DNA of 48,495 nt from Hyphomicrobiales bacterium. GTDB taxonomy: Bacteria; Pseudomonadota; Alphaproteobacteria; Rhizobiales; Rhizobiaceae. The notes below the pieces were generated by a model. The model had not been told where the DNA came from. It ran no database searches and saw only the letters and a list, made by a program, of their open reading frames with translations. Location: positions 107,584 to 156,078 of the forward strand of contig UEIF01000026.1 in the NCBI GenBank assembly GCA_900468805.1, read 5' to 3'. Every line of letters begins with the position of its first letter. Position 1 is the first letter of the stretch. Positions 9,219 through 16,185 of the stretch are shown here, in pieces. The position numbers and the translations under genes are program-made.

Positions 9219-9253
9219 GTACACTATCATATTCGCAGAAGCGAATTGGTCAA
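9219..9253 (-). promoter_or_regulatory. arsR promoter with operator between -35 and -10
   Basis: Read on the minus strand: -35 TTGACC (9248-9253), a 16-base spacer, -10 TATGAT (9226-9231), start near 9219. The spacer is almost wholly filled by the perfect palindrome ATTCGC-AGAA-GCGAAT (9231-9246), which fits ATTC-N8-GAAT. A repressor bound here would block RNA polymerase, so autoregulation by the adjacent ArsR protein is the simplest reading. Confidence 0.7.
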
Positions 9254-9286
9254 ATGTGGCGAAATACCAAAAAAAGTCCAAGCAAA

Positions 9287-10057
9287 TCAGCAAATAAGCT
9301 GGCCGCCATTGATCTCTAGAACTTGACCGGTGATGTAGCCGGAGAGCGACGGGGCAGCCAGGAAGAGATAGGCAGGCGCGCAATCTTCTGCTGTTCCGAG
9401 CCGTTGCAGCGGAATAGACTTCCGGGCCTGCTCCAGTTTTTCGCGAGATGAATAGCGTGCATGGAAATCGGTTTCGATCGTGCCGGGTGAGACACAATTG
9501 ACTCTTATAGCGTCAGGCGCGAGTTCCCGCGCCAGCGCCTTCGAATAGGTCGCAACGAAAGCCTTCGATGCGGAATAGATTGCAGAACCAGGACTTCCGC
9601 CCGTCAGCGCCGAAATCGAAACCGTATTGACGATGGCGGCGCCCTGCGCCGCCCGCAACGCGGGAAGCAGCGCCCGCGTCAACTCCACCACCGACGTCTG
9701 GTTGAGTCTCACGATGGTCTCGTAATCGGCATCGGTGAGCTCTCCGGCCGGAAAGCGGCCATGCATGGTGCCGGCATTGTTGACCAGCACATGCACGGCG
9801 TCGAAGAACTCGAGCGCTTCCGCCGCAAACTTCGCCGCCCCGCCCGGATGCAGGAAATCCGCCGGCAACAGCAGGGCGCGGCGCTCCGATTCGGCCGTCA
9901 GAAGAAAATCCGGCAGTTCGCGTTCTCCATCACGACCTGTGTGGACGAGTACGCGCGCACCGCAATCCAGAAACTGGCGGGCAATTTCCAGGCCGATACC
10001 CCGACCAGCCCCCGTGACGACGACATTGCGGTTCTCGAACAGTTTGGGATGAAACAC
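9287..10057 (-). CDS. Short-chain dehydrogenase/reductase (SDR)
   Basis: A 256-residue classical SDR with the Rossmann motif TGAGRGIG at about residue 15, NNAG at about residue 93, the catalytic Ser in NTVSISALTG, and YSASK with the Tyr/Lys pair. The C-terminal block ending YITGQVLEINGG is typical of the FabG-like branch. It starts with GTG at 10057: AGGAGG lies eight bases upstream and no ATG fits. Probably an NAD(P)-dependent oxidoreductase of a carbonyl or alcohol; the substrate is not deducible. It sits alone between arsR and soxR on the minus strand. Confidence 0.85.
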   Translation of the reverse strand: MFHPKLFENRNVVVTGAGRGIGLEIARQFLDCGARVLVHTGRDGERELPDFLLTAESERRALLLPADFLHPGGAAKFAAEALEFFDAVHVLVNNAGTMHGRFPAGELTDADYETIVRLNQTSVVELTRALLPALRAAQGAAIVNTVSISALTGGSPGSAIYSASKAFVATYSKALARELAPDAIRVNCVSPGTIETDFHARYSSREKLEQARKSIPLQRLGTAEDCAPAYLFLAAPSLSGYITGQVLEINGGQLIC

Positions 10058-10146
10058 GAAGCCCTCCTCCTTGCGGGACCGGCCCCGCCGCTTGCGCTAT
10101 CAGGGCCTAACATATGCGGCCATCAGCCAAAAGAAAGCCCGAAGGT

Positions 10147-10611
10147 CTAAGCACCCAGGTCCAGAAGCCGCGCGCCGGCGCCTTCCTTACCGAGAACGTC
10201 GAAGGGATTGCGCAGTGGACAGGCGTCGATAGAGAGGCAACCGCAGCCGATGCAACTCGTCAGATGATCACGCAGCAGGCTCAGTCGCTTGATACGAGCA
10301 TCGAGATCATCTTTCCAGAGCGCCGACAGCCGCTGCCAGTCCTCGACTGTCGGCGTACGACTCTGCGGCAGCGTTTCGAAGGCAGTCTGAATTTCGGCAA
10401 GCGGGATGCCGACGCGTTGCGCCACCTTGATGATGCCGAGACGCCTAAGAACGTCGCGGCCGTAGCGGCGCTGGTTGCCGCGGGTGCGGATGCTGGAGAT
10501 CAGCCCCTTCGTCTCGTAGAAATGCAGGGCAGAGACAGCAAGTCCGCTTCGCTCTGCCACCTCGCCCACCGTCAGGAGCCTGCTCAGGGAGAATGCCGAA
10601 TTCTGCTGCAT
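10147..10611 (-). CDS. soxR: Redox-sensitive transcriptional activator SoxR
   Basis: A 154-residue MerR-family protein. The N-terminal winged helix (TVGEVAERSGLAVSALHFYE) and a dimerisation coil are followed by the SoxR [2Fe-2S] motif CIGCGCLSIDACPLRNP with four cysteines at about residues 119, 122, 124 and 130. SoxR is activated when its cluster is oxidised by redox-cycling compounds or superoxide. No soxS is present, as is normal outside enterics; the regulator acts directly on target genes. The divergent flavin reductase gene has a SoxR box in its promoter, so that gene is a likely direct target. Confidence 0.96.
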   Translation of the reverse strand: MQQNSAFSLSRLLTVGEVAERSGLAVSALHFYETKGLISSIRTRGNQRRYGRDVLRRLGIIKVAQRVGIPLAEIQTAFETLPQSRTPTVEDWQRLSALWKDDLDARIKRLSLLRDHLTSCIGCGCLSIDACPLRNPFDVLGKEGAGARLLDLGA

Positions 10612-10617
10612 GGCCTA

Positions 10618-10648
10618 TTGACCTCAATGTTAGTTGAGGTTTTATAGA
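10618..10648 (+). promoter_or_regulatory. SoxR-controlled promoter with 19-bp spacer
   Basis: On the plus strand: -35 TTGACC (10618-10623), a 19-base spacer, -10 TATAGA (10643-10648). The spacer holds ACCTCAA-N6-TTGAGGT (10621-10640), matching the known SoxR box CCTCAA-N6-TTGAGG at every arm position. MerR-family activators act on exactly such over-long spacers. The promoter reads toward the flavin reductase gene at 10693, and the site could also govern soxR itself. Confidence 0.88.
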
Positions 10649-10692
10649 CTGCGCTCCAGAGGCCGTAAAGCCGACACGAGAAGGAGCAATGC

Positions 10693-11268
10693 ATGCAGAA
10701 ACCCATGAGGCTTGCCGTCATCTACGGCAGCACGCGTGAGGGACGCATCTGCGACAGGGTGGTGAAATGGCTCGAAAGAGAGCTGGCCCGCTTTCCGCAA
10801 TTCGAGATCGACATTATCGATCCGCTGGCATTTTCATTGCCGCGAGAGCATGTACCACATCATCCGGAGGCAAGACGGCTTGCTGACAGACTCCATCAGG
10901 CCGATGGCTTCATCCTCGTCACGCCGGAGTATAACCACAGCTTCACCGCATCCCTGAAATTCCTCATCGATCTCTTCGCTAAGCCCTGGCACGGCAAACC
11001 GATCGCTTTCATCTGCTATGGCGGCGTCTCCGGCGGATTGCGGGCGGTCGAACAGCTCCGCCTCGTCTTTGCGGAGCTTCACGCAGTCACGATCTGCGAT
11101 GCCGTCAGCTTCAGTTCCCCCTGGCGCCGTTTCGACAATGAAGGCCGGCTGCAGGATCCAGAGGATGCGTTGCGCCGGCTTTCCCGAATGATGGCCCTGT
11201 TGCAATGGTGGACTGAGGCGCTGATCGCTGCCCGCAGCGACACTCCTTATGCCGGCATCGCCGCCTGA
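10693..11268 (+). CDS. NADPH-dependent FMN reductase family protein, SoxR target
   Basis: A 191-residue flavodoxin-fold protein of the NADPH-dependent FMN reductase family. The FMN-phosphate loop YGSTREGR is at about residues 10-17 and the signature TPEYNHSFTASLKFLID is near residue 77. Such enzymes reduce free flavins or quinones with NAD(P)H and can lower redox-cycling stress. AAGGAG lies six bases before the ATG. Expression is probably induced by SoxR through the upstream long-spacer promoter. Quinone reductase, azoreductase or chromate reductase activities are all possible for this family. Confidence 0.88.
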   Translation: MQKPMRLAVIYGSTREGRICDRVVKWLERELARFPQFEIDIIDPLAFSLPREHVPHHPEARRLADRLHQADGFILVTPEYNHSFTASLKFLIDLFAKPWHGKPIAFICYGGVSGGLRAVEQLRLVFAELHAVTICDAVSFSSPWRRFDNEGRLQDPEDALRRLSRMMALLQWWTEALIAARSDTPYAGIAA

Positions 11269-11312
11269 GACAACGATATCCGATTCCGTTTCTGGCAGGT
11301 ACGGAACCGGCT

Positions 11313-11345
11313 GGGCACCCGGACAGGACCTCCGTCCGGGTGTTC
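11313..11345 (+). terminator. Hairpin after flavin reductase gene, possible terminator
   Basis: A perfect 9-bp stem CACCCGGAC / GTCCGGGTG (11316-11324 with 11334-11342) with a 9-base loop, 48 bases after the flavin reductase stop. It is followed by TTCCCCTCCCCCT rather than a run of T, so it is a poor intrinsic terminator by textbook rules. It may act with Rho or protect the mRNA end. Confidence 0.4.
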
Positions 11346-11424
11346 CCCTCCCCCTGACACTTGACAGTTGCGTCCGAACTGCCATCGCCCTTTCCGACCG
11401 TGTAGCCGGATAGGAATTTTACGG

Positions 11425-11453
11425 TTGCGGTATCGCAGGCCCGGTGCTAGCTT
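11425..11453 (+). promoter_or_regulatory. Weak candidate promoter for the thiamine-uptake operon
   Basis: TTGCGG (11425-11430), a 17-base spacer, then TAGCTT (11448-11453). The match to consensus is modest. It would start transcription near 11460, just before the riboswitch, which is the main reason to consider it. A perfect TTGACA at 11361-11366 has no good -10 partner. Confidence 0.3.
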
Positions 11454-11465
11454 CCGCCACAATTT

Positions 11466-11558
11466 CACGGGGGAGCTCCGAATTGCCGGGGCTGAGATGT
11501 GAGGCGCATGCCTCCGGACCCTTCAAAGCTGATCTGGGTAATGCCAGCGGAGCGAGGT
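11466..11558 (+). ncRNA. TPP (THI-box) riboswitch
   Basis: The conserved pieces of the thiamine pyrophosphate aptamer are present in order: CGGGGGAGC (11468-11476), GGGGCTGAGA (11488-11497), a variable P3 hairpin GAGGC-GCAT-GCCTC (11501-11514), ACCCTT (11518-11523), and GCTGATCTGGGTAATGCCAG (11528-11547). The final GGAGCGAGG (11549-11557) is also the only Shine-Dalgarno for the gene at 11563. Bound TPP would therefore be expected to hide the ribosome site and lower translation of the ykoF-thiXZY operon. No terminator stem with a T-run is seen, which favours translational control. Confidence 0.95.
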
Positions 11559-11562
11559 CCAA

Positions 11563-12171
11563 ATGTTTTCCGGCGCACAAGTGTCTCTATATCCGATGTC
11601 CGGCAATTTCGTCGGCATCATCCTTGAAGCGATCAAGGCTCTCGATCCCTATCGTGATCGTCTTCGCATCGAAACCGACGATATTTCCACACTGATGGTC
11701 GGCCCGCCCGACGTGCTGTTTGCCGCCATGCGCGACCTCTTCGTCTCTGCTGCCGCAAGCGGCGAGCATTGCGTATTGTCCGCCGCAATCTCGCGGGGCT
11801 GCCCCGGCGAACCGGATGATGCGATCTGTGGCGCTGGCCTGTCTTCCAGCCGATCCGAGCCGCTCGCCGAGCGAGTGGAAGCCGCGATCGCGGCGGTCAA
11901 GGACACCACAGAAACCGGCCAGCCAACGGCCGCCCAATTTTCTCTGTACGTTATGGGAACGGGCACCCATATGGACGAGATCTATGGCTGCATCGATTTC
12001 CTGAAGCGCTCGGGTACATTCGACCGCTCCAAGAATTTCTGCACCAAGCTGCGCGGCGATGCCGGCGCGATCTTCGCGACCATCCATGAAGCTTTCTATC
12101 GCTTCGGCGATCCCGAAGGCCATGTAACGCTGGATATCACGGTCTCCGCGAACAGCCCGAGCAAAGCCTGA
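11563..12171 (+). CDS. YkoF-family thiamine/HMP-binding protein
   Basis: A 202-residue protein made of two related halves: residues about 4-80 (GAQVSLYPMSGNFVGIILEA...) and about 125-197 (AAQFSLYVMGTGTHMDEIYG...). This tandem arrangement is that of YkoF, which binds thiamine or its pyrimidine part HMP. No signal peptide is seen, so it is cytoplasmic. It is the first gene of an operon with a thiamine-type ABC transporter and lies directly behind a TPP riboswitch. The start codon is set by GAGG five bases upstream, inside the riboswitch. Confidence 0.88.
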   Translation: MFSGAQVSLYPMSGNFVGIILEAIKALDPYRDRLRIETDDISTLMVGPPDVLFAAMRDLFVSAAASGEHCVLSAAISRGCPGEPDDAICGAGLSSSRSEPLAERVEAAIAAVKDTTETGQPTAAQFSLYVMGTGTHMDEIYGCIDFLKRSGTFDRSKNFCTKLRGDAGAIFATIHEAFYRFGDPEGHVTLDITVSANSPSKA

Positions 12172-12185
12172 GACGCCTGACGGCA

Positions 12186-12977
12186 ATGACCCTAGCGAAA
12201 CCGGATTCGACATTTGCGCCGCTGAGGCGGGCCTTGCCCGCCATTCTTGCTGTGGCCGCCTTCCTGGCTGTTTGGGAGCTCTATGTCGACTTCTCCGGCA
12301 TCAAACCCTCCATTCTTCCCTCGCCTTCGCGCATACTCACGCAGGGCTGGGTGAACAGGCAGGCCCTGCTCGACAATACCTGGCCGACGCTCAGCGCAAC
12401 ACTCGGCGGTTTTGCCCTGTCGCTGGTCTTCGCCTTCGCCTCGTCCGTGCTGATGGATTTCGTGCCCTTCATGCGCCGCGCGCTGCTGCCGCTCTTCATC
12501 GTCAGCCAGACACTGCCGCTGGTGGCAATCGCGCCTTTGGTCGTGCTGTGGTTCGGCTTCGGGCTGCTGCCGAAACTCCTGCTCGTTGCCCTCGTCACCT
12601 TCTTTCCGCTGCTGGTCGCCCTGTTGCAGGGCTATGAATCGACAGACGGGGATATCGCCGAGCTTCTGAGTTCCATGAAGGCAAGCCGCTGGCGCATCTT
12701 CCGCCTGGCGCGGCTTCCCTCCGCCATGCCCTTCTTCTTTGCCGGCCTTCGCATATCGATCACCTATGCGGTCGTCGGTGCGATCTTCGCCGAATATGCA
12801 GGCGCTGCCCGTGGCCTTGGGATCTACATTCTCAATGCCAAGAACAATTTCCGCCCCGATCTCGTGCTCGCCGCCGTTGTCGTCAGCGCCCTTCTGACGC
12901 TCTGCCTCTTCGGCCTAACGCTGGCGATCCAGCGTCTCGTCATGCCTTGGCAATCCTCCGCGGAGAACCGCCGATGA
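12186..12977 (+). CDS. thiX: ABC transporter permease ThiX (thiamine precursor uptake)
   Basis: A 263-residue permease of the SsuC/TauC/ThiX branch with about six membrane segments and a cytoplasmic coupling loop near residues 160-190 (SSMKASRWRIFRLARLPSAMP). Together with ThiY and ThiZ it should import a pyrimidine precursor of thiamine, such as HMP or formyl-aminopyrimidine. That role rests on the riboswitch and the ykoF neighbour. Its stop overlaps the thiZ start as ATGA. Confidence 0.88.
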   Translation: MTLAKPDSTFAPLRRALPAILAVAAFLAVWELYVDFSGIKPSILPSPSRILTQGWVNRQALLDNTWPTLSATLGGFALSLVFAFASSVLMDFVPFMRRALLPLFIVSQTLPLVAIAPLVVLWFGFGLLPKLLLVALVTFFPLLVALLQGYESTDGDIAELLSSMKASRWRIFRLARLPSAMPFFFAGLRISITYAVVGAIFAEYAGAARGLGIYILNAKNNFRPDLVLAAVVVSALLTLCLFGLTLAIQRLVMPWQSSAENRR

Positions 12978-13729
12978 GCGGGATACTGCAGCTGAAGAAC
13001 ATCTCAAAGTCCTTCGATGGCATGGAAGTGCTGAAGGATATTTGTCTCCATATCGCCAGAGGCGAATTCGTCTCGATCGTCGGCCCCTCGGGTTCCGGCA
13101 AGTCGACGATCCTCAGGCTGCTGACGCAGGCGCTGCGGGCGGATAAAGGCGACATTCTGTTTGACGGCACCCCGCTTTCACAGGCCGCGCACGCCTTCGC
13201 CTTCATGCCCCAGCGCGATGCCTTGATGCCGTGGCGAAGCGTCATCGACAATGCGATCCTCGGCCTCGAAGTGCATGGCTTGCGCCGTAGCCAGGCACGC
13301 GCCGTTGCCGCCCCTCTCTTCGAACGTTTCGGCCTCGCCGGCTTTGAAAACCACTATCCAGTTGCTCTTTCTGGCGGCATGCGCCAACGCGCCGCCCTGC
13401 TGCGCACCGTGATCCAGCGGCAGGACATGCTGCTTCTCGACGAGCCCTTCGGCGCGCTCGACGCGCTGACCCGCACGCAGATGCAGGAATGGCTGCAGGG
13501 CATGTGGACGGATCACCGCTGGACAGCCCTTCTGATTACCCACGATGTGCGGGAAGCCGTCTTCCTGTCCGACCGCATCTATGTGCTTTCCGCTCGCCCC
13601 GCAACGGTGGTCAGGGAATTCGAGGTACCACTCGCGAGGCCGCGTACGCTTGCCGACCTTGGTTCCCCGACCGCTCAAGCGATCGAAACCGAAATTCTTC
13701 AAACACTGCTGCATCCGCAAAGAACCTGA
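12974..13729 (+). CDS. thiZ: ABC transporter ATP-binding protein ThiZ
   Basis: A 251-residue ABC ATPase. Walker A is GPSGSGKST at about residues 37-45, the Q-loop is in FMPQRDALMPW, the signature is LSGGMRQRAALLRT, and Walker B is MLLLDEPFGALD followed by the H-loop in LLITHDVREAVFL. The ATG at 12974 overlaps the thiX stop; a longer in-frame start at 12947 would lie inside thiX and is not needed. It energises the ThiX channel. Confidence 0.9.
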   Translation: MSGILQLKNISKSFDGMEVLKDICLHIARGEFVSIVGPSGSGKSTILRLLTQALRADKGDILFDGTPLSQAAHAFAFMPQRDALMPWRSVIDNAILGLEVHGLRRSQARAVAAPLFERFGLAGFENHYPVALSGGMRQRAALLRTVIQRQDMLLLDEPFGALDALTRTQMQEWLQGMWTDHRWTALLITHDVREAVFLSDRIYVLSARPATVVREFEVPLARPRTLADLGSPTAQAIETEILQTLLHPQRT

Positions 13730-13739
13730 GGAGGTCCTG

Positions 13740-14744
13740 ATGCTTCTCACCCGCCGACAGACCCTTTTTGCCGCCATGGCCGCGAGCCTTGCCGGCCGCA
13801 CCGCCTTCGCCCAGTCCACCGCCAAAGCGCGCGTCGCGCTCGACTGGACACCGAACACCAATCACATTGGCATCTATGTCGCCAAGGCGAAGGGTTTCTA
13901 TGAGGCTGCCGGCCTCAACGTCGAAATCCTGCCTTATGCTGATACCAGCGCCGGCACGCTGGTCGCAAACGGTGTCGCCGATTTCGGTATCTGCGGAGAG
14001 ATCGAGACCTTCACCCAGCGCGCCGCCGGTGCGGATGTGAAACTTGTCTATGCCGTGGTGCAGACGGAAACCGGCAGATTGATCTTCAAGGGCGGCCGCG
14101 ACGACATCAAGAGCCCCAAGGATTTGGACGGCAAGACCTATGGCGGCTTCGGCGGCGCATGGGAGGAAGCGCTCGTCTCCTCGATGATCCGCAACGACGG
14201 CGGCAAGGGCACAATCCAGAACGTTACCCTCGGCACCTCGGCCTATGAGGCGCTCGACAATGGCGCTGTGGATTTCACGCTGGAAATCTACACCTGGGAG
14301 GGCATTGCCGCCCAACTCGAGAACCGGCAGGTCGGCCGCTGGCGTTATAGCGATTACGGTATTCCCGACGAGCAGACGACCGCGATCGCTTCGAGCGATG
14401 CCTATCTTGCGGCCAATCCGAAAAACGCCCGCGCATTCGTCCAGGCGACGCTGAAGGGTTACGCCTATTCGGTCGAGAACCCGGACGAAGCCTGCGATCT
14501 CCTGATTGCCGGCAGCGATGGCGCACTGCTTAACACCGACCTTGTCAAGGCATCGCAGAAGGCCCTTGTCGAGGGGCATTTCCTTAAGGGCGAAAACGGC
14601 GCGATCGGCACCATAGATCCGGCCAAGGCGGAAGCGATCGGCACCTTCCTGTTCGATCATGGCATCCTCCTCGATGCCAACGGTACGGCATTGAAGGAAA
14701 AACCCGACTTTTCCGCCTACTACACCAACGATCTCCTCGGCTGA
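13740..14744 (+). CDS. thiY: ABC transporter substrate-binding protein ThiY (NMT1/THI5-like)
   Basis: A 334-residue periplasmic binding protein. The N-terminus MLLTRRQTLFAAMAASLAGRT with cleavage near AFA-Q looks like a twin-arginine or Sec signal. The mature part opens RVALDWTPNTNHIGIYVAKA, the hallmark of the NMT1/THI5-like family that binds pyrimidine precursors of thiamine. GGAGG lies six bases before the ATG at 13740. Earlier in-frame starts overlap thiZ and are rejected. Its role is capture of HMP-like pyrimidines for ThiXZ. Confidence 0.9.
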   Translation: MLLTRRQTLFAAMAASLAGRTAFAQSTAKARVALDWTPNTNHIGIYVAKAKGFYEAAGLNVEILPYADTSAGTLVANGVADFGICGEIETFTQRAAGADVKLVYAVVQTETGRLIFKGGRDDIKSPKDLDGKTYGGFGGAWEEALVSSMIRNDGGKGTIQNVTLGTSAYEALDNGAVDFTLEIYTWEGIAAQLENRQVGRWRYSDYGIPDEQTTAIASSDAYLAANPKNARAFVQATLKGYAYSVENPDEACDLLIAGSDGALLNTDLVKASQKALVEGHFLKGENGAIGTIDPAKAEAIGTFLFDHGILLDANGTALKEKPDFSAYYTNDLLG

Positions 14745-14754
14745 GGCGAGCCAC

Positions 14755-14794
14755 CCTTGCGGGCAGCAGCTTTCCGCTGCAAGGTCCCGCAAGG
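14755..14794. repeat. Stem-loop between thiY and the acyltransferase gene
   Basis: Outer arms CCTTGCGGG (14755-14763) and CCCGCAAGG (14786-14794) pair perfectly; an inner GCAGC-TTTCC-GCTGC (14766-14780) forms a second stem. There is no T-run, and the acyltransferase start codon follows within 15 bases of the hairpin. It could be a Rho-aided end, an mRNA barrier, or an element affecting translation of the next gene. Confidence 0.45.
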
Positions 14795-14808
14795 AGCGAG
14801 GGAGTGAC

Positions 14809-16020
14809 ATGCAGCAGCAGAACCGGGTGGCTGGGGCGGATTTCTTGCGCGCAGCCGCCTGCTTGCTCGTCCTCATCCATCATCTCATTTTGCGCATCGA
14901 CCTCACCAAACTCGGCGAAGGATCGCGGCCGACGCTGACTGCCTTGCGCTTCGGCAATTTCGGCGTCGCCATCTTCTTCATTCTCAGCGGATTCCTGCTG
15001 GCATTGCCGTTCTGGCGCGCCCTTGACGCCGGTGGTGCCATGCCCGACCTGCGCATCTATGCACTGCGTCGCGCGACCCGCATCGTACCCGGCTATTGGG
15101 TGGCTTTGACCGCGGGCTTCATCCTGAGCTTCACGCTGCTTGAATTTGCGGTGACACCGGAACTCGTTATGCGCTATGCCAGCGGTCTCTTCTTCATGAG
15201 CCAATGGCACTGGCGCACCTTCTTTCCTGTCGAAGGGAACGGCCCGCTCTGGTCCATATCCTTCGAAGCGACGAGCTATGTGCTGCTGCCGCTTGGCTTC
15301 CTCTGGCTTTTCGCCATCCCGGAAAAACGCCGATCCCCGCTCGTGACGCGCCTTGCCTGGCTCGGCATCATAGTCGCAACACTGATCGGCCATGAAACCT
15401 TCCGTGCGCTTGCCCCTCCCAATGAGATTGACCGTGGCTGGCAGTATGGCATGCATGGCGGCGCGAAGGAGTGGATGCCCAACTACAATCCAATCGGCTT
15501 CTTCGCCGTTTTCGCACTCGGTTCACTCGCAGCTGGTATTCAGATCCTGCTGGCGCGAAAGCGTCGGATCTGGTTCGACATTATTGCATTTGCCTGCCTT
15601 GCTGCAGCCGGCTTCCAGCTACCGCTTTCGACAGGCGGACCTTGGGAAGCCTATGGATGGCTCGGAATCCCCTATGCCTTTCCGCTTTTTCCGATTCTGA
15701 TCGCTGTCGCCCTTGTGTCGCTCTCACGCTCCGTGCTGCTTGCGACACTACTGGACAATGCCTTCATGCGTTTTGCGGCAACCATCTCCTTCGGCATCTA
15801 TATCTGGCAGGATATCGTGCTGACTTCGATGCAGACGATCTCTCCGGCCATATTCGGGATCGGGAAAGACGATCCGTTACGGGATTGGTTTATCGGCTGC
15901 ACCTTTGCGACGGTGATCATTTTTCTTATAGCAAGCCTCAGCTATTTCCTTCTCGAGCGGCCGGCAATACGACACGCCGCACGCATAACGCGCAAGAATT
16001 CAGCCATTAACGCAATATAA
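14809..16020 (+). CDS. Acyltransferase family 3 (OafA/ExoZ-like) membrane protein
   Basis: A 403-residue polytopic membrane protein of the acyltransferase-3 family, with about ten hydrophobic segments. The N-terminal signature ADFLRAAACLLVLIHH carries the conserved Arg and the His pair thought to take part in acyl transfer. A second conserved region is GNGPLWSISFEATSYVLLPL. Members O-acetylate or O-acylate cell-surface polysaccharides or lipid-linked sugars. It lies next to an ExoY-type sugar transferase gene, which suggests a surface polysaccharide as target. The acceptor is not deducible. Confidence 0.88.
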   Translation: MQQQNRVAGADFLRAAACLLVLIHHLILRIDLTKLGEGSRPTLTALRFGNFGVAIFFILSGFLLALPFWRALDAGGAMPDLRIYALRRATRIVPGYWVALTAGFILSFTLLEFAVTPELVMRYASGLFFMSQWHWRTFFPVEGNGPLWSISFEATSYVLLPLGFLWLFAIPEKRRSPLVTRLAWLGIIVATLIGHETFRALAPPNEIDRGWQYGMHGGAKEWMPNYNPIGFFAVFALGSLAAGIQILLARKRRIWFDIIAFACLAAAGFQLPLSTGGPWEAYGWLGIPYAFPLFPILIAVALVSLSRSVLLATLLDNAFMRFAATISFGIYIWQDIVLTSMQTISPAIFGIGKDDPLRDWFIGCTFATVIIFLIASLSYFLLERPAIRHAARITRKNSAINAI

Positions 16021-16185
16021 TTAATTCGAAGCCCGCCAAAATATCCGGGACATATTTCGAAATACTCCCAAATTTGGCCCCGTTAGGGTTACGAAAACAT
16101 TAAACAAGCGGGTGACAAATCGATCATCTCCATGTATTTGTGCCGGCGCGATGCAATATGCGAGTATTCCCACGGACGTTGCTTA
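16021..16185 (+). other. AT-rich intergenic region upstream of the sugar transferase gene
   Basis: The stretch is clearly richer in A and T than its surroundings and includes the perfect palindrome CCAAATTTGG (16068-16077). It must hold the promoter of the sugar transferase gene if that gene is not read through from the acyltransferase gene. AT-rich leaders of rhizobial polysaccharide genes are often bound by MucR/RosR-type regulators; this is only an analogy here. Confidence 0.35.

Noticed and set aside
11361..11366. Perfect TTGACA as -35 of the thiamine operon
   Set aside because: No acceptable -10 lies 16-18 bases downstream, and it is about 100 bases before the riboswitch.
13611..14876. 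Antisense open frame of 421 codons over thiY
   Set aside because: It conflicts with ThiY, whose signal peptide and family motifs are clear.
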